DNA of 64,000 nucleotides, taken from assembly GCF_029894335.1 (NCBI RefSeq), contig NZ_JARXZC010000004.1, positions 62,001-126,000 on the forward strand. Reading direction: 5' to 3'. Below the pieces are notes generated by a model. That model was not told the DNA's origin. It did no database searches and saw nothing but the letters and a program-made list of their open reading frames with translations. Made by a program: the position numbers and the translations under genes. Shown piece after piece: positions 32,324 through 40,814 of this stretch (position 1 is the first letter of the stretch; each line of letters opens with the position of its first letter). This DNA comes from Kitasatospora sp. MAP5-34. GTDB lineage: Bacteria > Actinomycetota > Actinomycetes > Streptomycetales > Streptomycetaceae.

Positions 32324-32659
32324 TCACGCGTGGCGGTGCCGCCCGCGAGGGTGCTGGGACGCCCGGTCGGGCCTGGCCAGGACCGAGACCAGCAGGACCG
32401 AGCCGATCGCCGAGACCGCCAGCGAGACCCCCGGCAGCCGTCCCCCGAGCGCGTAGTGGGCGATCAGCCCGCCGAGCATGGCGGCGACCAGCGCGGTCGC
32501 GACGGTCAGCCCCCGGGCGCCCGGGAAGTACTCGGGCAGCAGGAGCAGGGCGCCGGCTCCGACGGCCAGTCCGATGAACGCGAAGCCGATCGACTCGATG
32601 AGCACGGGCTGCCTCCAGGCGCTGTCCGGGCCGGCTGGGTCCGGTCGTACCTCGGCCAT
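32324..32659 (-). CDS. Small integral membrane protein, 111 residues
   Basis: A hydrophobic protein with three predicted membrane helices (ESIGFAFIGLAVGAGALLLL, VATALVAAMLGGLIAHYAL and LAVSAIGSVLLVSVL), a polar N-terminus and a His/Arg-rich C-terminal tail (RASQHPRGRHRHA). The size and glycine pattern resemble GlsB/YeaQ/YmgE-type stress membrane proteins, but this is only a resemblance. ATG 32659 is used; the ribosome binding site is weak. A perfect terminator directly upstream isolates it from the DUF3107 gene. Confidence 0.7.
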   Translation of the reverse strand: MAEVRPDPAGPDSAWRQPVLIESIGFAFIGLAVGAGALLLLPEYFPGARGLTVATALVAAMLGGLIAHYALGGRLPGVSLAVSAIGSVLLVSVLARPDRASQHPRGRHRHA

Positions 32660-32681
32660 ACCCCGCACCCCTGACTGCCGA

Positions 32682-32727
32682 AACGGCTGGGCCCCGCTCC
32701 TCACCCGAGGAGCGGGGCCCAGCCGTT
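32682..32727. terminator. Perfect 21-bp hairpin after the DUF3107 gene
   Basis: A 21-bp perfect stem (32682-32702 with 32707-32727) with a 4-base loop (ACCC), flanked by A- and T-rich ends, lies 15 bp past the DUF3107 stop. It is the strongest intrinsic terminator in the window and should work in both directions. Confidence 0.92.
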
Positions 32728-32742
32728 CTATTGGCAGGCGTC

Positions 32743-32970
32743 TCAGAGGTTGCCGAAACCAACCTTGCGCACGGTCTGCTCGCCGATCTCCACGTACGCC
32801 AGGCGCTCGGCCGGGACGATCACGCGGCGGCCGTGCTCGTCGGTCAGCGTGAAGAGCTTCGAGGTGCCCTCCAGCGCCTTGGCGACCGCGCTCTCGACCT
32901 CTTCGGCAGTCTGCGCGCTTTCGAGAACGATCTCTCGGGGCGCGTGCGCCACGCCGATCTTGACCTCCAC
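32743..32970 (-). CDS. DUF3107 protein (Rv3208A/TB9.4-like)
   Basis: A 75-residue protein of the DUF3107 family, conserved in actinobacteria: VEVKIGVAHAPREIVLESAQ, then SKLFTLTDEHGRRVIVPAERLAYVEIG and a basic-aromatic end (RKVGFGNL). The function is unknown; the charged beta/alpha pattern suggests a small cytosolic protein. GTG 32970 is behind GGAGGGA. It is next to the TetR gene, as in M. tuberculosis Rv3208-Rv3208A, but here a gap of about 130 bp separates them on the same strand. Confidence 0.88.
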   Translation of the reverse strand: MEVKIGVAHAPREIVLESAQTAEEVESAVAKALEGTSKLFTLTDEHGRRVIVPAERLAYVEIGEQTVRKVGFGNL

Positions 32971-33098
32971 GGCTTCCGTCCCTCCGGGGTTGCAGACATC
33001 CATGCGCGGCAGCCCCGAACCGGTGTTCGCGGCGACCGCGTCGTACGGCTTCACCATAGAGCACCGGGGTCGCCGTGCGAGGAAGGTCAGGTGATCAC

Positions 33099-33791
33099 CT
33101 ATTCGGCGCTGGAGCCGTCCGAGTGGTCGGCGACCTGCTCTCCGCCCTGGTCGGCGGCCGGGTCGGTCGGGTGCATGGGGAAGCCCTTGAGGCCGCGCCA
33201 GGCCAGGCTGGCGACCAGTCGCACAGCCTCGTCGCGCGGGATCTCCAGGCCCTGTGAGAGCCAGTAGCGGGCGGTGATCTGGGCCAGACCGCAGACGCCG
33301 GCGGCGAGCAGCTTGGACTCGTGCTCCGGGAGGTCGGTGTCCTCGGCGATGACCTTGCTGACCAGTGTCGCGCTGGCGTCCGAGGCCCGCTCGACCCGCT
33401 CGCGGACGGCCGGCTCGTTGGTCAGGTCGGACTCGAAGACCAGCCGGAACGCGCCGGACTCGCTGGAGACGTAGTTGAAGTACGCCTCCATGGTCGCGGC
33501 GACGCGCATCTTGTTGTCGGTGGTCGCGGAGAGCGCGTTGCGGGTCGCGTCGACCAGCGCCTCGCAGTGCTTGTCGAGCAGGGCCAGGTAGAGCTCCAGC
33601 TTTCCGGGGAAGTGCTGGTACAGCACCGGCTTGCTGACACCGGCCCGGTCGGCGATGTCGTCCATGGCCGCAGCGTGGTAACCCTGGGCGACGAACACCT
33701 CCTGAGCAGCGCCGAGCAGCTGTTCGCGGCGGGCGCTTCGCGGCAGGCGGGCACCGCGTGGGCGCTCCTGCGCCTCCTGGATGGCCGTCAC
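33099..33791 (-). CDS. TetR/AcrR-family transcriptional regulator (Rv3208-like)
   Basis: A 230-residue repressor. The N-terminal helix-turn-helix (RREQLLGAAQEVFVAQGYHAAAMDDIADRAGVSKPVLYQHFPGKLELYLALLD) spans about residues 20-72. The ligand-binding domain is helical with YFNYVSSESGAFRLVFESDL, and the C-terminus is acidic. Its conserved place between DUF3107 and the alpha/beta hydrolase is shared with mycobacteria. The effector and targets are unknown. The divergent hydrolase is a candidate target. Confidence 0.92.
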   Translation of the reverse strand: MTAIQEAQERPRGARLPRSARREQLLGAAQEVFVAQGYHAAAMDDIADRAGVSKPVLYQHFPGKLELYLALLDKHCEALVDATRNALSATTDNKMRVAATMEAYFNYVSSESGAFRLVFESDLTNEPAVRERVERASDASATLVSKVIAEDTDLPEHESKLLAAGVCGLAQITARYWLSQGLEIPRDEAVRLVASLAWRGLKGFPMHPTDPAADQGGEQVADHSDGSSAE

Positions 33792-34032
33792 GGGCGCTCC
33801 TCACTTCACGGTCTGCGGCAGGCCCGCCCACGGTTTGGACGGTGTGCCGTGCATAGCTGGCAAGGTGGCCGATTCTACTTTTGGGTAACTGGATCTGCGC
33901 CGGTCGGAGGCGAGAAAAGCACGGCAAGCCCTTGTCGGAAGCCCACAATACGGGGCTGACCTGTGCTGTCCAGAGCGTGAGATGACACCGGGGTCGGGGA
34001 ACCGTGCGCGGGCCTCACTACCATCGTCCTCC

Positions 34033-35139
34033 ATGAGCGCTGAGCAGCAGGTGGCGGCCCCGGCCGAGCCTCTCCGTACCGTGGCCTTCCGTACCGTCGC
34101 CGTCCCCGGAGCCGTCCTCGCGGTCACCGGCCCGCCCGCCGGTACGGAGGGGCTGCCGCCGGCCCTCTTCGTGCACGGTCTCGGCGGCTCGGGCGACAAC
34201 TGGACCGAGCTGATGACCGAACTCTCCGACGTGGTGGCGGGCGAGGCCGTGGACCTGCCCGGGTTCGGCTGGTCGGCGCCGCCGCAGGACGGTGACCTCT
34301 CGGTGTCCGGGCACGTCAGGGCGGTGATCGGGTACCTGGAGCAGTCCGGACGCGGCCCGGTGCACCTGTTCGGCAACTCCCTCGGCGGCGCGGTGGCCGT
34401 CCGTCTCGCGGCCGTCCGCCCGGACCTGGTCCGCAGCCTCACGCTGATCTCGCCCGCCCTCCCCGAGCTGCCCCCGCAGCGCACCGCCTGGCCCACCGGT
34501 CTGCTCGCGGTGCCCGGCGTGCCCGCCCTGCTCCAGCGCGTCCCGGCCAACGGCCGGAGCGCCGAGGAGGCCACCGAGAGCCTGCTGCGGCTGGTCTACG
34601 GCGACGCACCGGGTGTACCGGCCGAGCGGCGCGAGCGCGCGGTGGCCGAGTACCGGCGCCGCGCGGCGCTGCCGTACGCGCTGCAGGCCCTGGTCGGCAG
34701 CGCGCGGGGGATCGTCTCCGCCTACACCGAGCGCGGGGAGCAGTCGCTCTGGCGGCAGGCCGAGCAGGTCGGGGCGCCGGTCCTGCTGGTGTACGGGCTC
34801 AAGGACAAGCTGGTCTCGTACCGCTCCGCCCGCCGGGCCTGCGCCGCCTTCGCGGACGCCCGGCTGCTGGTCCTGCCGGACTCCGGGCACGTGGCGATGA
34901 TGGAGCACCCGGCCCAGGTGGCCCGGGCGGCCCGGGAGCTGCTGGGGCGCCGCCCCCAACGGCCGGTCGGTCTTAGGCGTAGTCGGCCTCGGCGCGCGGA
35001 GCGGGCGGGCCGAACGCCGCGAGGGGTGGTAGGTCACGCTGATTCACTCGTTCAGGTGGCAACCAGGCACGTGAGCGAGGAGTTGTCGGTCTCTCGCTCT
35101 ACCTTCGTGATGTCGGACCGAACAGGTGTGGGGGAGTAG
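34033..35139 (+). CDS. Alpha/beta hydrolase with an atypical C-terminal tail
   Basis: A 368-residue alpha/beta hydrolase: ALFVHGLGGSGDNWTEL (oxyanion region), VDLPGFGWS, nucleophile elbow FGNSLGGAVAV, acid Asp in VYGLKDKLVSY and His in LPDSGHVAMMEHP. The fold ends near ARELLGRR (about residue 310). The last 55 residues are Arg/Ser-rich and their codons have only about 65 percent G or C in third place, against more than 90 percent before, so they look like run-through into non-coding sequence after loss of an older stop. TACCAT at 34019-34024 is eight bases before the ATG, suggesting a leaderless mRNA. Confidence 0.85.
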   Translation: MSAEQQVAAPAEPLRTVAFRTVAVPGAVLAVTGPPAGTEGLPPALFVHGLGGSGDNWTELMTELSDVVAGEAVDLPGFGWSAPPQDGDLSVSGHVRAVIGYLEQSGRGPVHLFGNSLGGAVAVRLAAVRPDLVRSLTLISPALPELPPQRTAWPTGLLAVPGVPALLQRVPANGRSAEEATESLLRLVYGDAPGVPAERRERAVAEYRRRAALPYALQALVGSARGIVSAYTERGEQSLWRQAEQVGAPVLLVYGLKDKLVSYRSARRACAAFADARLLVLPDSGHVAMMEHPAQVARAARELLGRRPQRPVGLRRSRPRRAERAGRTPRGVVGHADSLVQVATRHVSEELSVSRSTFVMSDRTGVGE

Positions 35140-35357
35140 CAGCCGTCGGGTGCCCAAGGGGCGGCTGCGAAAGGGGCGTCGAGCGCTACGCCCGGGGTCG
35201 TGGCCGCAGGGAGAGCGGCTGTCGGCCCGGGCGGCGCTGCCGAGCCCGTCGAGGGCCACGCCCTCCTTCTGAGTACTGGCGTTCTGGCTGATCAGGCTCC
35301 CTGTCGTGACGTAGTTGCATCCCTGGTCCATCGAACCGCTCTGCTCTGGAGGTCGTC

Positions 35358-37004
35358 GTGCGCATTGCTCTGCTCACCGAGGGCGTTCATCCGTACGCAC
35401 CGCGTGCCGGCGGCAGCTGGTGCGGGCGACTGGTCGAAGGGCTGGCCGAGCACGAGTTCCGGCTGTACCTGCTGTCCACGGGCGACGGCGTGGGTGATCG
35501 GTCCGGTGGCCGGCTGCGAGCCGTCCACGAGCTGCCGATGTGGGGCCGACGGCCGGCCGGTCGTGCGCCCGCGCTGCACCGCCGTCGGTTGTACGTCCGG
35601 GCCCACCGCGATCTGGTCCGCGCTCTGGTGCTGCCCGGCGAGCGCGCCGGGTTCGCCACCGGGCTCTACCAGCTCGCCGCGCTCGCCCGTGCGGACGGTG
35701 CGGGTGCGCTGCCCGCCTTCCTGGCCTCGGGGCCCGCCCGGCGGACGCTGGAGCAGGAGTGGGGCGCGCCCGGCGCGGACACGGCCGCCGGGCAGCCGCA
35801 GGTCTGCGACGTGCTGGTCGCGGGGGACTTGCTGGAGCAGTGCCTGCGCCCGCTCGCCGCCCCCTGGTACGGCACCGACGAGGAGGGTCTCGGCGCGGTC
35901 GATCTCTGCCACGTGGTCGGCGGCGGCCCGGCGGCGCTGCCCGCCCTGGCGGCCAAGCAGCTGCACGGGGTGCCGTTCGTGGTCACCGAGCACGGTCTCC
36001 ACCTGCGCGAGCAGTACCGCAGCTACCGCAGCGCGCCCTACCGCTGGCCCGTCCGGGCCCTGCTGCTCAGCTTCTTCCGGCTGCTCGCCGAGGAAACGTA
36101 CCGGCAGGCGGCCGTTTTGACGCCGGGCAGCGCCTACGACCAGCGGTGGCAGTTGCGTTGCGGGGCGAACCAGGCGCGGACCAGGGTGGTGCACGAGGGC
36201 ACCCCGGCAGTGGCCCGCGCCGCCGCCGGGCCCGATCCCGACCGGCCGACCCTGGTGTGGGCCGGGGCGCTGGAGCCCGGCCGTGATCCGGCCCTTATGT
36301 TGCACGCCTTCGCCAGGGTGCGGGCCGAGCTGCCGGAGGCCCGGCTGCGGATGTACGGCGAGGAGGGTCCGCCGGGTTACCTCGCCCACTGCCGGGCGGT
36401 CGCGGAGCGGCTGGGGCTCGGCACCTCCGTCACCTTCGAGGGCCGTCCGGCGGGCATCGCCGAGATGTGGGAGGCGGGCAGCGTGGTGGTCTTCTCGGCG
36501 CTCGCCCAGTGCAGCCCCCGCCTGCTCGCGGACGCGATGCTGAGCGGGCGGGCGGTGGTCTCCACCGAGGTCGGCGTGGCCCGGGAGGTGGTCGGCCCGA
36601 CGGGCCTGCTCGTCCCGCCGCGCAGCCCGCAGCCGCTGGCGGGCGCCTGCCTGGCACTGCTGCGGGACGAGGAACGCAGAGCCCGGCTCGGCCTGGCCGG
36701 GCGGCTGCGCGCGCAGGAGCGTTTCGCCGTCGAGCCGGTGGTGGCGGCCTTCCGCGAGATCTATCTGGAGCTGCTCTCGCACTGGCCGGCCTTCCCGGCC
36801 GGTGACGGGGTTACGGGGGAGCGGCTCCGCCCGTTCGCCCGGCCCGCCGAGTACTGGGTGACGGGTACGCGGGCGGCGGCCGAACCGCCGGCGGCCGGTG
36901 CGCCCGATCGAACGCCCGGCCGCCTGCCCAAGGGCATGCCGGGCGGCGCACCTGACACCGGGCCGGGGGTCGCCGAACCGGGGGCGTTGGCGGAGGCGGT
37001 CTGA
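35358..37004 (+). CDS. GT4-family glycosyltransferase with DUF3492 domain (PelF-like)
   Basis: A 548-residue protein. The N-terminal DUF3492 domain (MRIALLTEGVHPYAPRAGG...) is followed by the donor-binding GT-B half (LVWAGALEPGRDPALMLHAFARV, VTFEGRPAGIAEMWEAGSVVVFSALAQCSPRLLADAMLSGRAVVSTEVG, PTGLLVPPRSP). This resembles PelF, which uses UDP-glucose for a cationic exopolysaccharide. The last 60 residues are Pro/Gly-rich. GTG 35358 is used. The stop overlaps the next gene's ATG by one base, and an epimerase follows, so a surface-polysaccharide operon is likely. The product is unknown. Confidence 0.88.
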   Translation: MRIALLTEGVHPYAPRAGGSWCGRLVEGLAEHEFRLYLLSTGDGVGDRSGGRLRAVHELPMWGRRPAGRAPALHRRRLYVRAHRDLVRALVLPGERAGFATGLYQLAALARADGAGALPAFLASGPARRTLEQEWGAPGADTAAGQPQVCDVLVAGDLLEQCLRPLAAPWYGTDEEGLGAVDLCHVVGGGPAALPALAAKQLHGVPFVVTEHGLHLREQYRSYRSAPYRWPVRALLLSFFRLLAEETYRQAAVLTPGSAYDQRWQLRCGANQARTRVVHEGTPAVARAAAGPDPDRPTLVWAGALEPGRDPALMLHAFARVRAELPEARLRMYGEEGPPGYLAHCRAVAERLGLGTSVTFEGRPAGIAEMWEAGSVVVFSALAQCSPRLLADAMLSGRAVVSTEVGVAREVVGPTGLLVPPRSPQPLAGACLALLRDEERRARLGLAGRLRAQERFAVEPVVAAFREIYLELLSHWPAFPAGDGVTGERLRPFARPAEYWVTGTRAAAEPPAAGAPDRTPGRLPKGMPGGAPDTGPGVAEPGALAEAV

Positions 37005-38152
37005 TGGCCGGCCCCCAGCCCGGCCCCGACCGAGGGTCCTACGGCACCCGGGTCACCGAGCGGCCCGGCAGCCCGCCCGCCGATCCGGTCCGGGAGCTGA
37101 TGGAGCAGCACCGCGCCCTCTGCGAGCGGGCCGTCGACGTACTGGAGATCGCCGCCGGGCTGGAGGACAGCGGTATCGGCCCGGCCGAGGCCGCCCGCTA
37201 CCGGCACGTGGACGTCTTCGCGCTGGCCGAGGAGCTGTACGCCCGGGTGCCGCGCCGCCCGCCCGAGGCGGGCCCGCCCCCGCACGGCACCTCCTGGCGG
37301 CAGCGGGCGGGCCGGGCGCTGCGCAGCACCGCCCGGCACTGGCTGCCCTGCGCCGTCCTGGCCGCTGTCCTGGTCGCCACCCGGGCCCTGCCACCGGTGA
37401 TCGGGCTGCTCGCGTCGGCCGTCTGCGGTGGCCGGCTGGTACGGGTCGCTGCCGGACGATGGGCGCTGCCCCAGCTCGGGTACGGGGTCGGAGTGGCCCT
37501 GCTGCTGGTCCTGCCGCTGCGGGCACCGGCGCCCGAGGCGGCGCTCGGGCTGGCCGCCGCGCTGGGCATGGGATCTGTCGAGTGGGCCGTCGGCTGGCTC
37601 GGGCACGCCGCCCGTGGTCACCTCGGTTCGGCCAGGACACTGGCCGAGTACCGGGCCCGGATGCGGCCCGCCCTCCCGGTCGCGATCCTGCTGCACCTCG
37701 CCGTCCTCTCGGGGCTCTGCTTCGCCGCCCTGGCCGTACTCACCGAACTGGCCCCCCGGCCGGGGCCGGCCGTGCTGCACCAGGCGGCCCTGCGGGCCTC
37801 CGGCACGCAGTGGGCCGGGGCGGCCGCGCTCGGGCTGCTGCTGGTGTCCGCCGCCGTCCTGCGGCTCGGCGGCCGGGCCGGGCCTGCCGGCGCCGGGCTG
37901 CTCGCCGCCGGGGCGGGCAGCGTGCTGCTGACAGCGGCCGGATCGGCCCCCGCCACGGCTCAGCTGTTCTGCTGCGGTGCGGTCGTGGCGCTGCTGCTCC
38001 CGTACGCCTCGGTCGTCCTCGGCCGTCCCGAGACCGGGATCGAGATCGGGATCGGGGAGAGGGCGGCCCCCGGGAGCGGGACTGGGACCGGGACCGACGG
38101 GTCCGCGGCCCTCGACTCCCGTTCCGATCCCCGTCCTGACCCTCCGTCCTGA
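37004..38152 (+). CDS. Integral membrane protein of the glycosyltransferase operon
   Basis: A 382-residue protein. Residues 1-100 are soluble and partly helical (DPVRELMEQHRALCERAVDVLEIAAGLEDSG, resembling a four-helix ferritin-like start). From about residue 105 there are around eight membrane helices (ARHWLPCAVLAAVLVATRALPPVIGLLAS onward). The C-terminal 35 residues are low complexity (repeated IGIG, GTGTG). Its ATG overlaps the glycosyltransferase stop (TGATG), so it is translationally coupled and probably takes part in the same polysaccharide export or assembly. I do not recognise the family. Confidence 0.78.
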   Translation: MAGPQPGPDRGSYGTRVTERPGSPPADPVRELMEQHRALCERAVDVLEIAAGLEDSGIGPAEAARYRHVDVFALAEELYARVPRRPPEAGPPPHGTSWRQRAGRALRSTARHWLPCAVLAAVLVATRALPPVIGLLASAVCGGRLVRVAAGRWALPQLGYGVGVALLLVLPLRAPAPEAALGLAAALGMGSVEWAVGWLGHAARGHLGSARTLAEYRARMRPALPVAILLHLAVLSGLCFAALAVLTELAPRPGPAVLHQAALRASGTQWAGAAALGLLLVSAAVLRLGGRAGPAGAGLLAAGAGSVLLTAAGSAPATAQLFCCGAVVALLLPYASVVLGRPETGIEIGIGERAAPGSGTGTGTDGSAALDSRSDPRPDPPS

Positions 38153-38219
38153 CCCCCTGCCGGAACATCCCCGCCCAATGACCCCGCCCGAATATTCGCA
38201 ATCCGCGTATTCGTAAGCT

Positions 38220-38241
38220 GCCCGGCCCGCACGGGCCGGGC
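38220..38241. terminator. Short perfect hairpin ahead of the epimerase gene
   Basis: A 9-bp GC-only stem (38220-38228 with 38233-38241) and a 4-base loop lie 20 bp before the epimerase ATG, in the 109-bp gap after the membrane-protein gene. It may attenuate read-through from the upstream pair. The ribosome binding site GGAAGGA follows the hairpin. Confidence 0.6.
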
Positions 38242-38261
38242 TTCGTGGAAGGACACCCCCG

Positions 38262-39242
38262 ATGAGGGTGCTGCTGCTGGGCGCCGACGGCTTCATCGGC
38301 CGTCGGGTCGCCGACCGTCTCGTGGCCGACCGGGAACTCCAGGTCACCGTGCTCGGCCGACGTGACTCCGCCGACATCCGTTTCGACCTGACGGCGGGCA
38401 GCCCCGGCGCACTGTCGAGGTTCCTGGACGCGGTGGCCCCCCAGGTGGTGATCAACTGCGCCGGGGTGACGTACGGGACGTCGCGCGCGTTGATCAAGGC
38501 CAACACGCTGGCCGTCGCGACGGTCTGCGAGGCGATCCGGCGCAGCCGGGAGCCGGCCCGGCTGGTGCACGTCGGCTCGGCGGCCGAGTACGGTCCGATG
38601 CCCGCTGGGGCCCCGATCCCGGAGACGGCCGAACCCCGGCCGGTCGGCCCGTACGGGGTCTCCAAGCTGGCCGGTACCGAGCTGGTGATCTCGTCCGGCC
38701 TGGACGCGGCGGTGCTGCGGGTCTTCGACGTGGTCGGGCCGGGGTCGCCGACGGCCTCGCTGTTCGGGCGGCTCTCCGAGGGCCTGCGGCGCGCGCTGGA
38801 GCACGGTGAGCACCAGGTGCGGATGCCGGACCTGTCCGGATACCGGGATTTCGTGGACGTCCGGGACGTCGCCCGGGCGATCCAGGCGGCGGCGGTGTCC
38901 GCCGCCACCGGCGTGATCAACATCGGCAGCGGCCATGCCGTCCGGGCCCGGGACGCGGCCCAGCTGCTCGTCCGTGCCTCGGGTTTCGAGGGCACGATCA
39001 GTGAGGACGCCCGCCAGGTGCTGCTCCCCAGCCAGCCCGCACCCGCCGCCGACCACCACCAGCACCCCCACCGGAGCGCCGCCGATCAGCACCGGGCCCC
39101 GGACGCGCGTCCGATCCTGGAGCCCGTCCAGTGGCGCCAGGCGGACGTCCGGACCGCCCGGGATCGTCTCGGCTGGCGGACACAGGTCCCACTGGAGGAG
39201 TCACTCGGCGACATCTGGATGGAGACCGCCTGCCGGGTCTGA
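38262..39242 (+). CDS. NAD(P)-dependent epimerase/dehydratase (extended SDR)
   Basis: A 326-residue extended short-chain dehydrogenase: Rossmann motif LLGADGFIGRRVAD at the N-terminus, the Ser of HVGSAAEYGP and the catalytic YxxxK in YGVSKLAG, then VLRVFDVVGPGSPTASLFGR and YRDFVDVRDVARAI. These are features of UDP-sugar 4-epimerases and dehydratases. An unusual His-rich insertion (ADHHQHPHRSAADQH, about residues 262-276) lies before the C-terminal substrate domain, whose end (ARDRLGWRTQVPLEESL) is normal. It is the third gene of the probable polysaccharide cluster. ATG 38262 is supported by GGAAGGA. Confidence 0.88.
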   Translation: MRVLLLGADGFIGRRVADRLVADRELQVTVLGRRDSADIRFDLTAGSPGALSRFLDAVAPQVVINCAGVTYGTSRALIKANTLAVATVCEAIRRSREPARLVHVGSAAEYGPMPAGAPIPETAEPRPVGPYGVSKLAGTELVISSGLDAAVLRVFDVVGPGSPTASLFGRLSEGLRRALEHGEHQVRMPDLSGYRDFVDVRDVARAIQAAAVSAATGVINIGSGHAVRARDAAQLLVRASGFEGTISEDARQVLLPSQPAPAADHHQHPHRSAADQHRAPDARPILEPVQWRQADVRTARDRLGWRTQVPLEESLGDIWMETACRV

Positions 39243-39445
39243 GCCGCCCGGACCGGGTCGTCCGGCCCGCACGGCCGCGTGCTGTGGCTCGACGGGGGCT
39301 CAACCGGGGGCCCGACCGGGGCTCAACAGGCCGTACCGGCCGTGGCCCGGGTGGCGATCCGGGCGGCGGTGCCGGTCGCGAGCCGTCCAGCGGCCCGATC
39401 CCACCATCCGGTGCGTACCGTCTCGCCAATTGGACTCCCTGTCTC

Positions 39446-39472
39446 GGAATACCAAGGGGGCATGACACTGTT
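39446..39472 (+). promoter_or_regulatory. Candidate SigR-type promoter of moeZ
   Basis: GGAAT at 39446-39450 and GTT at 39470-39472 match the two halves of the SigR (thiol-oxidative stress) promoter, with a 19-base spacer instead of the usual 18. The expected start of transcription is about 20 bases before the moeZ ATG (39502). moeB/moeZ is among SigR targets in S. coelicolor as far as I recall. Confidence 0.55.
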
Positions 39473-39501
39473 GGCGTAGCTGAATCGAAGCTCAAACCGA
39501 T

Positions 39502-40704
39502 ATGACGACGACCATCGGAGTCCCCGTGTCGCTGCCACCCCTGGTCGAGCCGGCCGCCGAGCTCACCGTTGACGAGGTCCGCCGGTACTCCCGCCACCTG
39601 ATCATCCCGGATGTCGGGATGGCCGGGCAGAAGCGGCTGAAGAACGCGAAGGTGCTGTGCGTCGGCGCCGGCGGCCTCGGCTCACCGGCCCTGATGTACC
39701 TGGCCGCCGCCGGTGTGGGCACGCTCGGCATCGTCGAGTTCGACACCGTCGACGAGTCCAACCTCCAGCGCCAGATTATCCACGGCCACTCCGACATCGG
39801 TCGTTCCAAGGCGGAGTCCGCACGGGACACCGTCAGGGAGATCAACCCCTACGTCGACGTGATCCTGCACGAGGAGCGCCTCGACAACTCCAACGTGATG
39901 GAGATCTTCGCCGGCTACGACCTGATCGTGGACGGCACCGACAACTTCGCCACCCGCTACCTGGTGAACGACGCCGCGGTGCTGCTCGGCAAGCCGTACG
40001 TCTGGGGCTCGATCTACCGCTTCGACGGCCAGGCCAGCGTTTTCTGGGCCGAGCACGGCCCGTGCTACCGCTGCCTCTACCCGGAGGCCCCGCCGGCGGG
40101 CATGGTCCCCTCCTGCGCCGAGGGCGGCGTGCTGGGCGTGCTCTGCGCGTCCATCGGCTCGATCCAGGTCACCGAGGCGATCAAGCTGCTCGCCGGTGTC
40201 GGTGACCCGCTGGTCGGCCGCCTGATGATCTACGACGCGCTGGAGATGACCTACCGTCAGGTCAAGGTCCGCAAGGACCCGAACTGCGCGCTCTGCGGCG
40301 AGAACCCGACGGTCACCGAGCTGATCGACTACGAGGCGTTCTGCGGAGTCGTGTCGGAGGAGGCCCAGGCCGCCGCCGCAGGCTCCACCATCACCTCCAA
40401 GCAGCTCAAGGAGTGGCAGGACGACAACGAGGACATCTTCCTCGTCGACGTCCGCGAGCCGAACGAGTACGAGATCGTCAGCATCCCCGGTGCCACGCTC
40501 ATCCCGAAGGGCGAGTTCCTGATGGGCACCGCGCTGGAGCTGATGCCGCAGGACAAGAAGATCGTGCTGCACTGCAAGACGGGCGTCCGCTCCGCCGAGG
40601 TGCTGGCGGTCCTCAAGGCGGCCGGCTTCTCCGACGCGGTGCACCTGGGCGGTGGCGTGGTCGGCTGGGTCAGCCAGATCGAGCCGGACAAGCCGATCTA
40701 CTAG
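39502..40704 (+). CDS. moeZ: Adenylyltransferase/sulfurtransferase MoeZ
   Basis: A 400-residue two-domain protein. The ThiF/E1-like domain has the nucleotide loop VGAGGLGSPALMYLAAAGVG, the arginine in DESNLQRQIIHG and the structural zinc pairs CYRC and CALC. The rhodanese domain has the persulfide Cys358 in LHCKTGVRS. It adenylates and then sulfurates the C-terminal glycine of small carrier proteins (MoaD, CysO, ThiS types) for molybdenum cofactor, cysteine or natural-product thiolation. No carrier gene is adjacent. Place and order match Rv3206c. A terminator hairpin follows. Confidence 0.95.
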   Translation: MTTTIGVPVSLPPLVEPAAELTVDEVRRYSRHLIIPDVGMAGQKRLKNAKVLCVGAGGLGSPALMYLAAAGVGTLGIVEFDTVDESNLQRQIIHGHSDIGRSKAESARDTVREINPYVDVILHEERLDNSNVMEIFAGYDLIVDGTDNFATRYLVNDAAVLLGKPYVWGSIYRFDGQASVFWAEHGPCYRCLYPEAPPAGMVPSCAEGGVLGVLCASIGSIQVTEAIKLLAGVGDPLVGRLMIYDALEMTYRQVKVRKDPNCALCGENPTVTELIDYEAFCGVVSEEAQAAAAGSTITSKQLKEWQDDNEDIFLVDVREPNEYEIVSIPGATLIPKGEFLMGTALELMPQDKKIVLHCKTGVRSAEVLAVLKAAGFSDAVHLGGGVVGWVSQIEPDKPIY

Positions 40705-40727
40705 CTGCGCCGAGCTTCAGCGAAGGT

Positions 40728-40791
40728 GCGCGGGGACTGCGCGAGGCGGCAGGTGCGGCAACGTGCCTTCCGGTTCGCGCAGTCCCCGCGC
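40728..40791. terminator. Long perfect hairpin between convergent genes (hairpin family copy D)
   Basis: A perfect 17-bp stem (GCGCGGGGACTGCGCGA at 40728-40744 with 40775-40791) encloses a 30-base loop. From 40741 on, the sequence aligns almost base for base with copy E at 47589-47643. It separates moeZ from the convergent flippase-like gene. Confidence 0.88.
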
Positions 40792-40814
40792 CCTTGCTAT
40801 GGCTGGGCGAGCGC

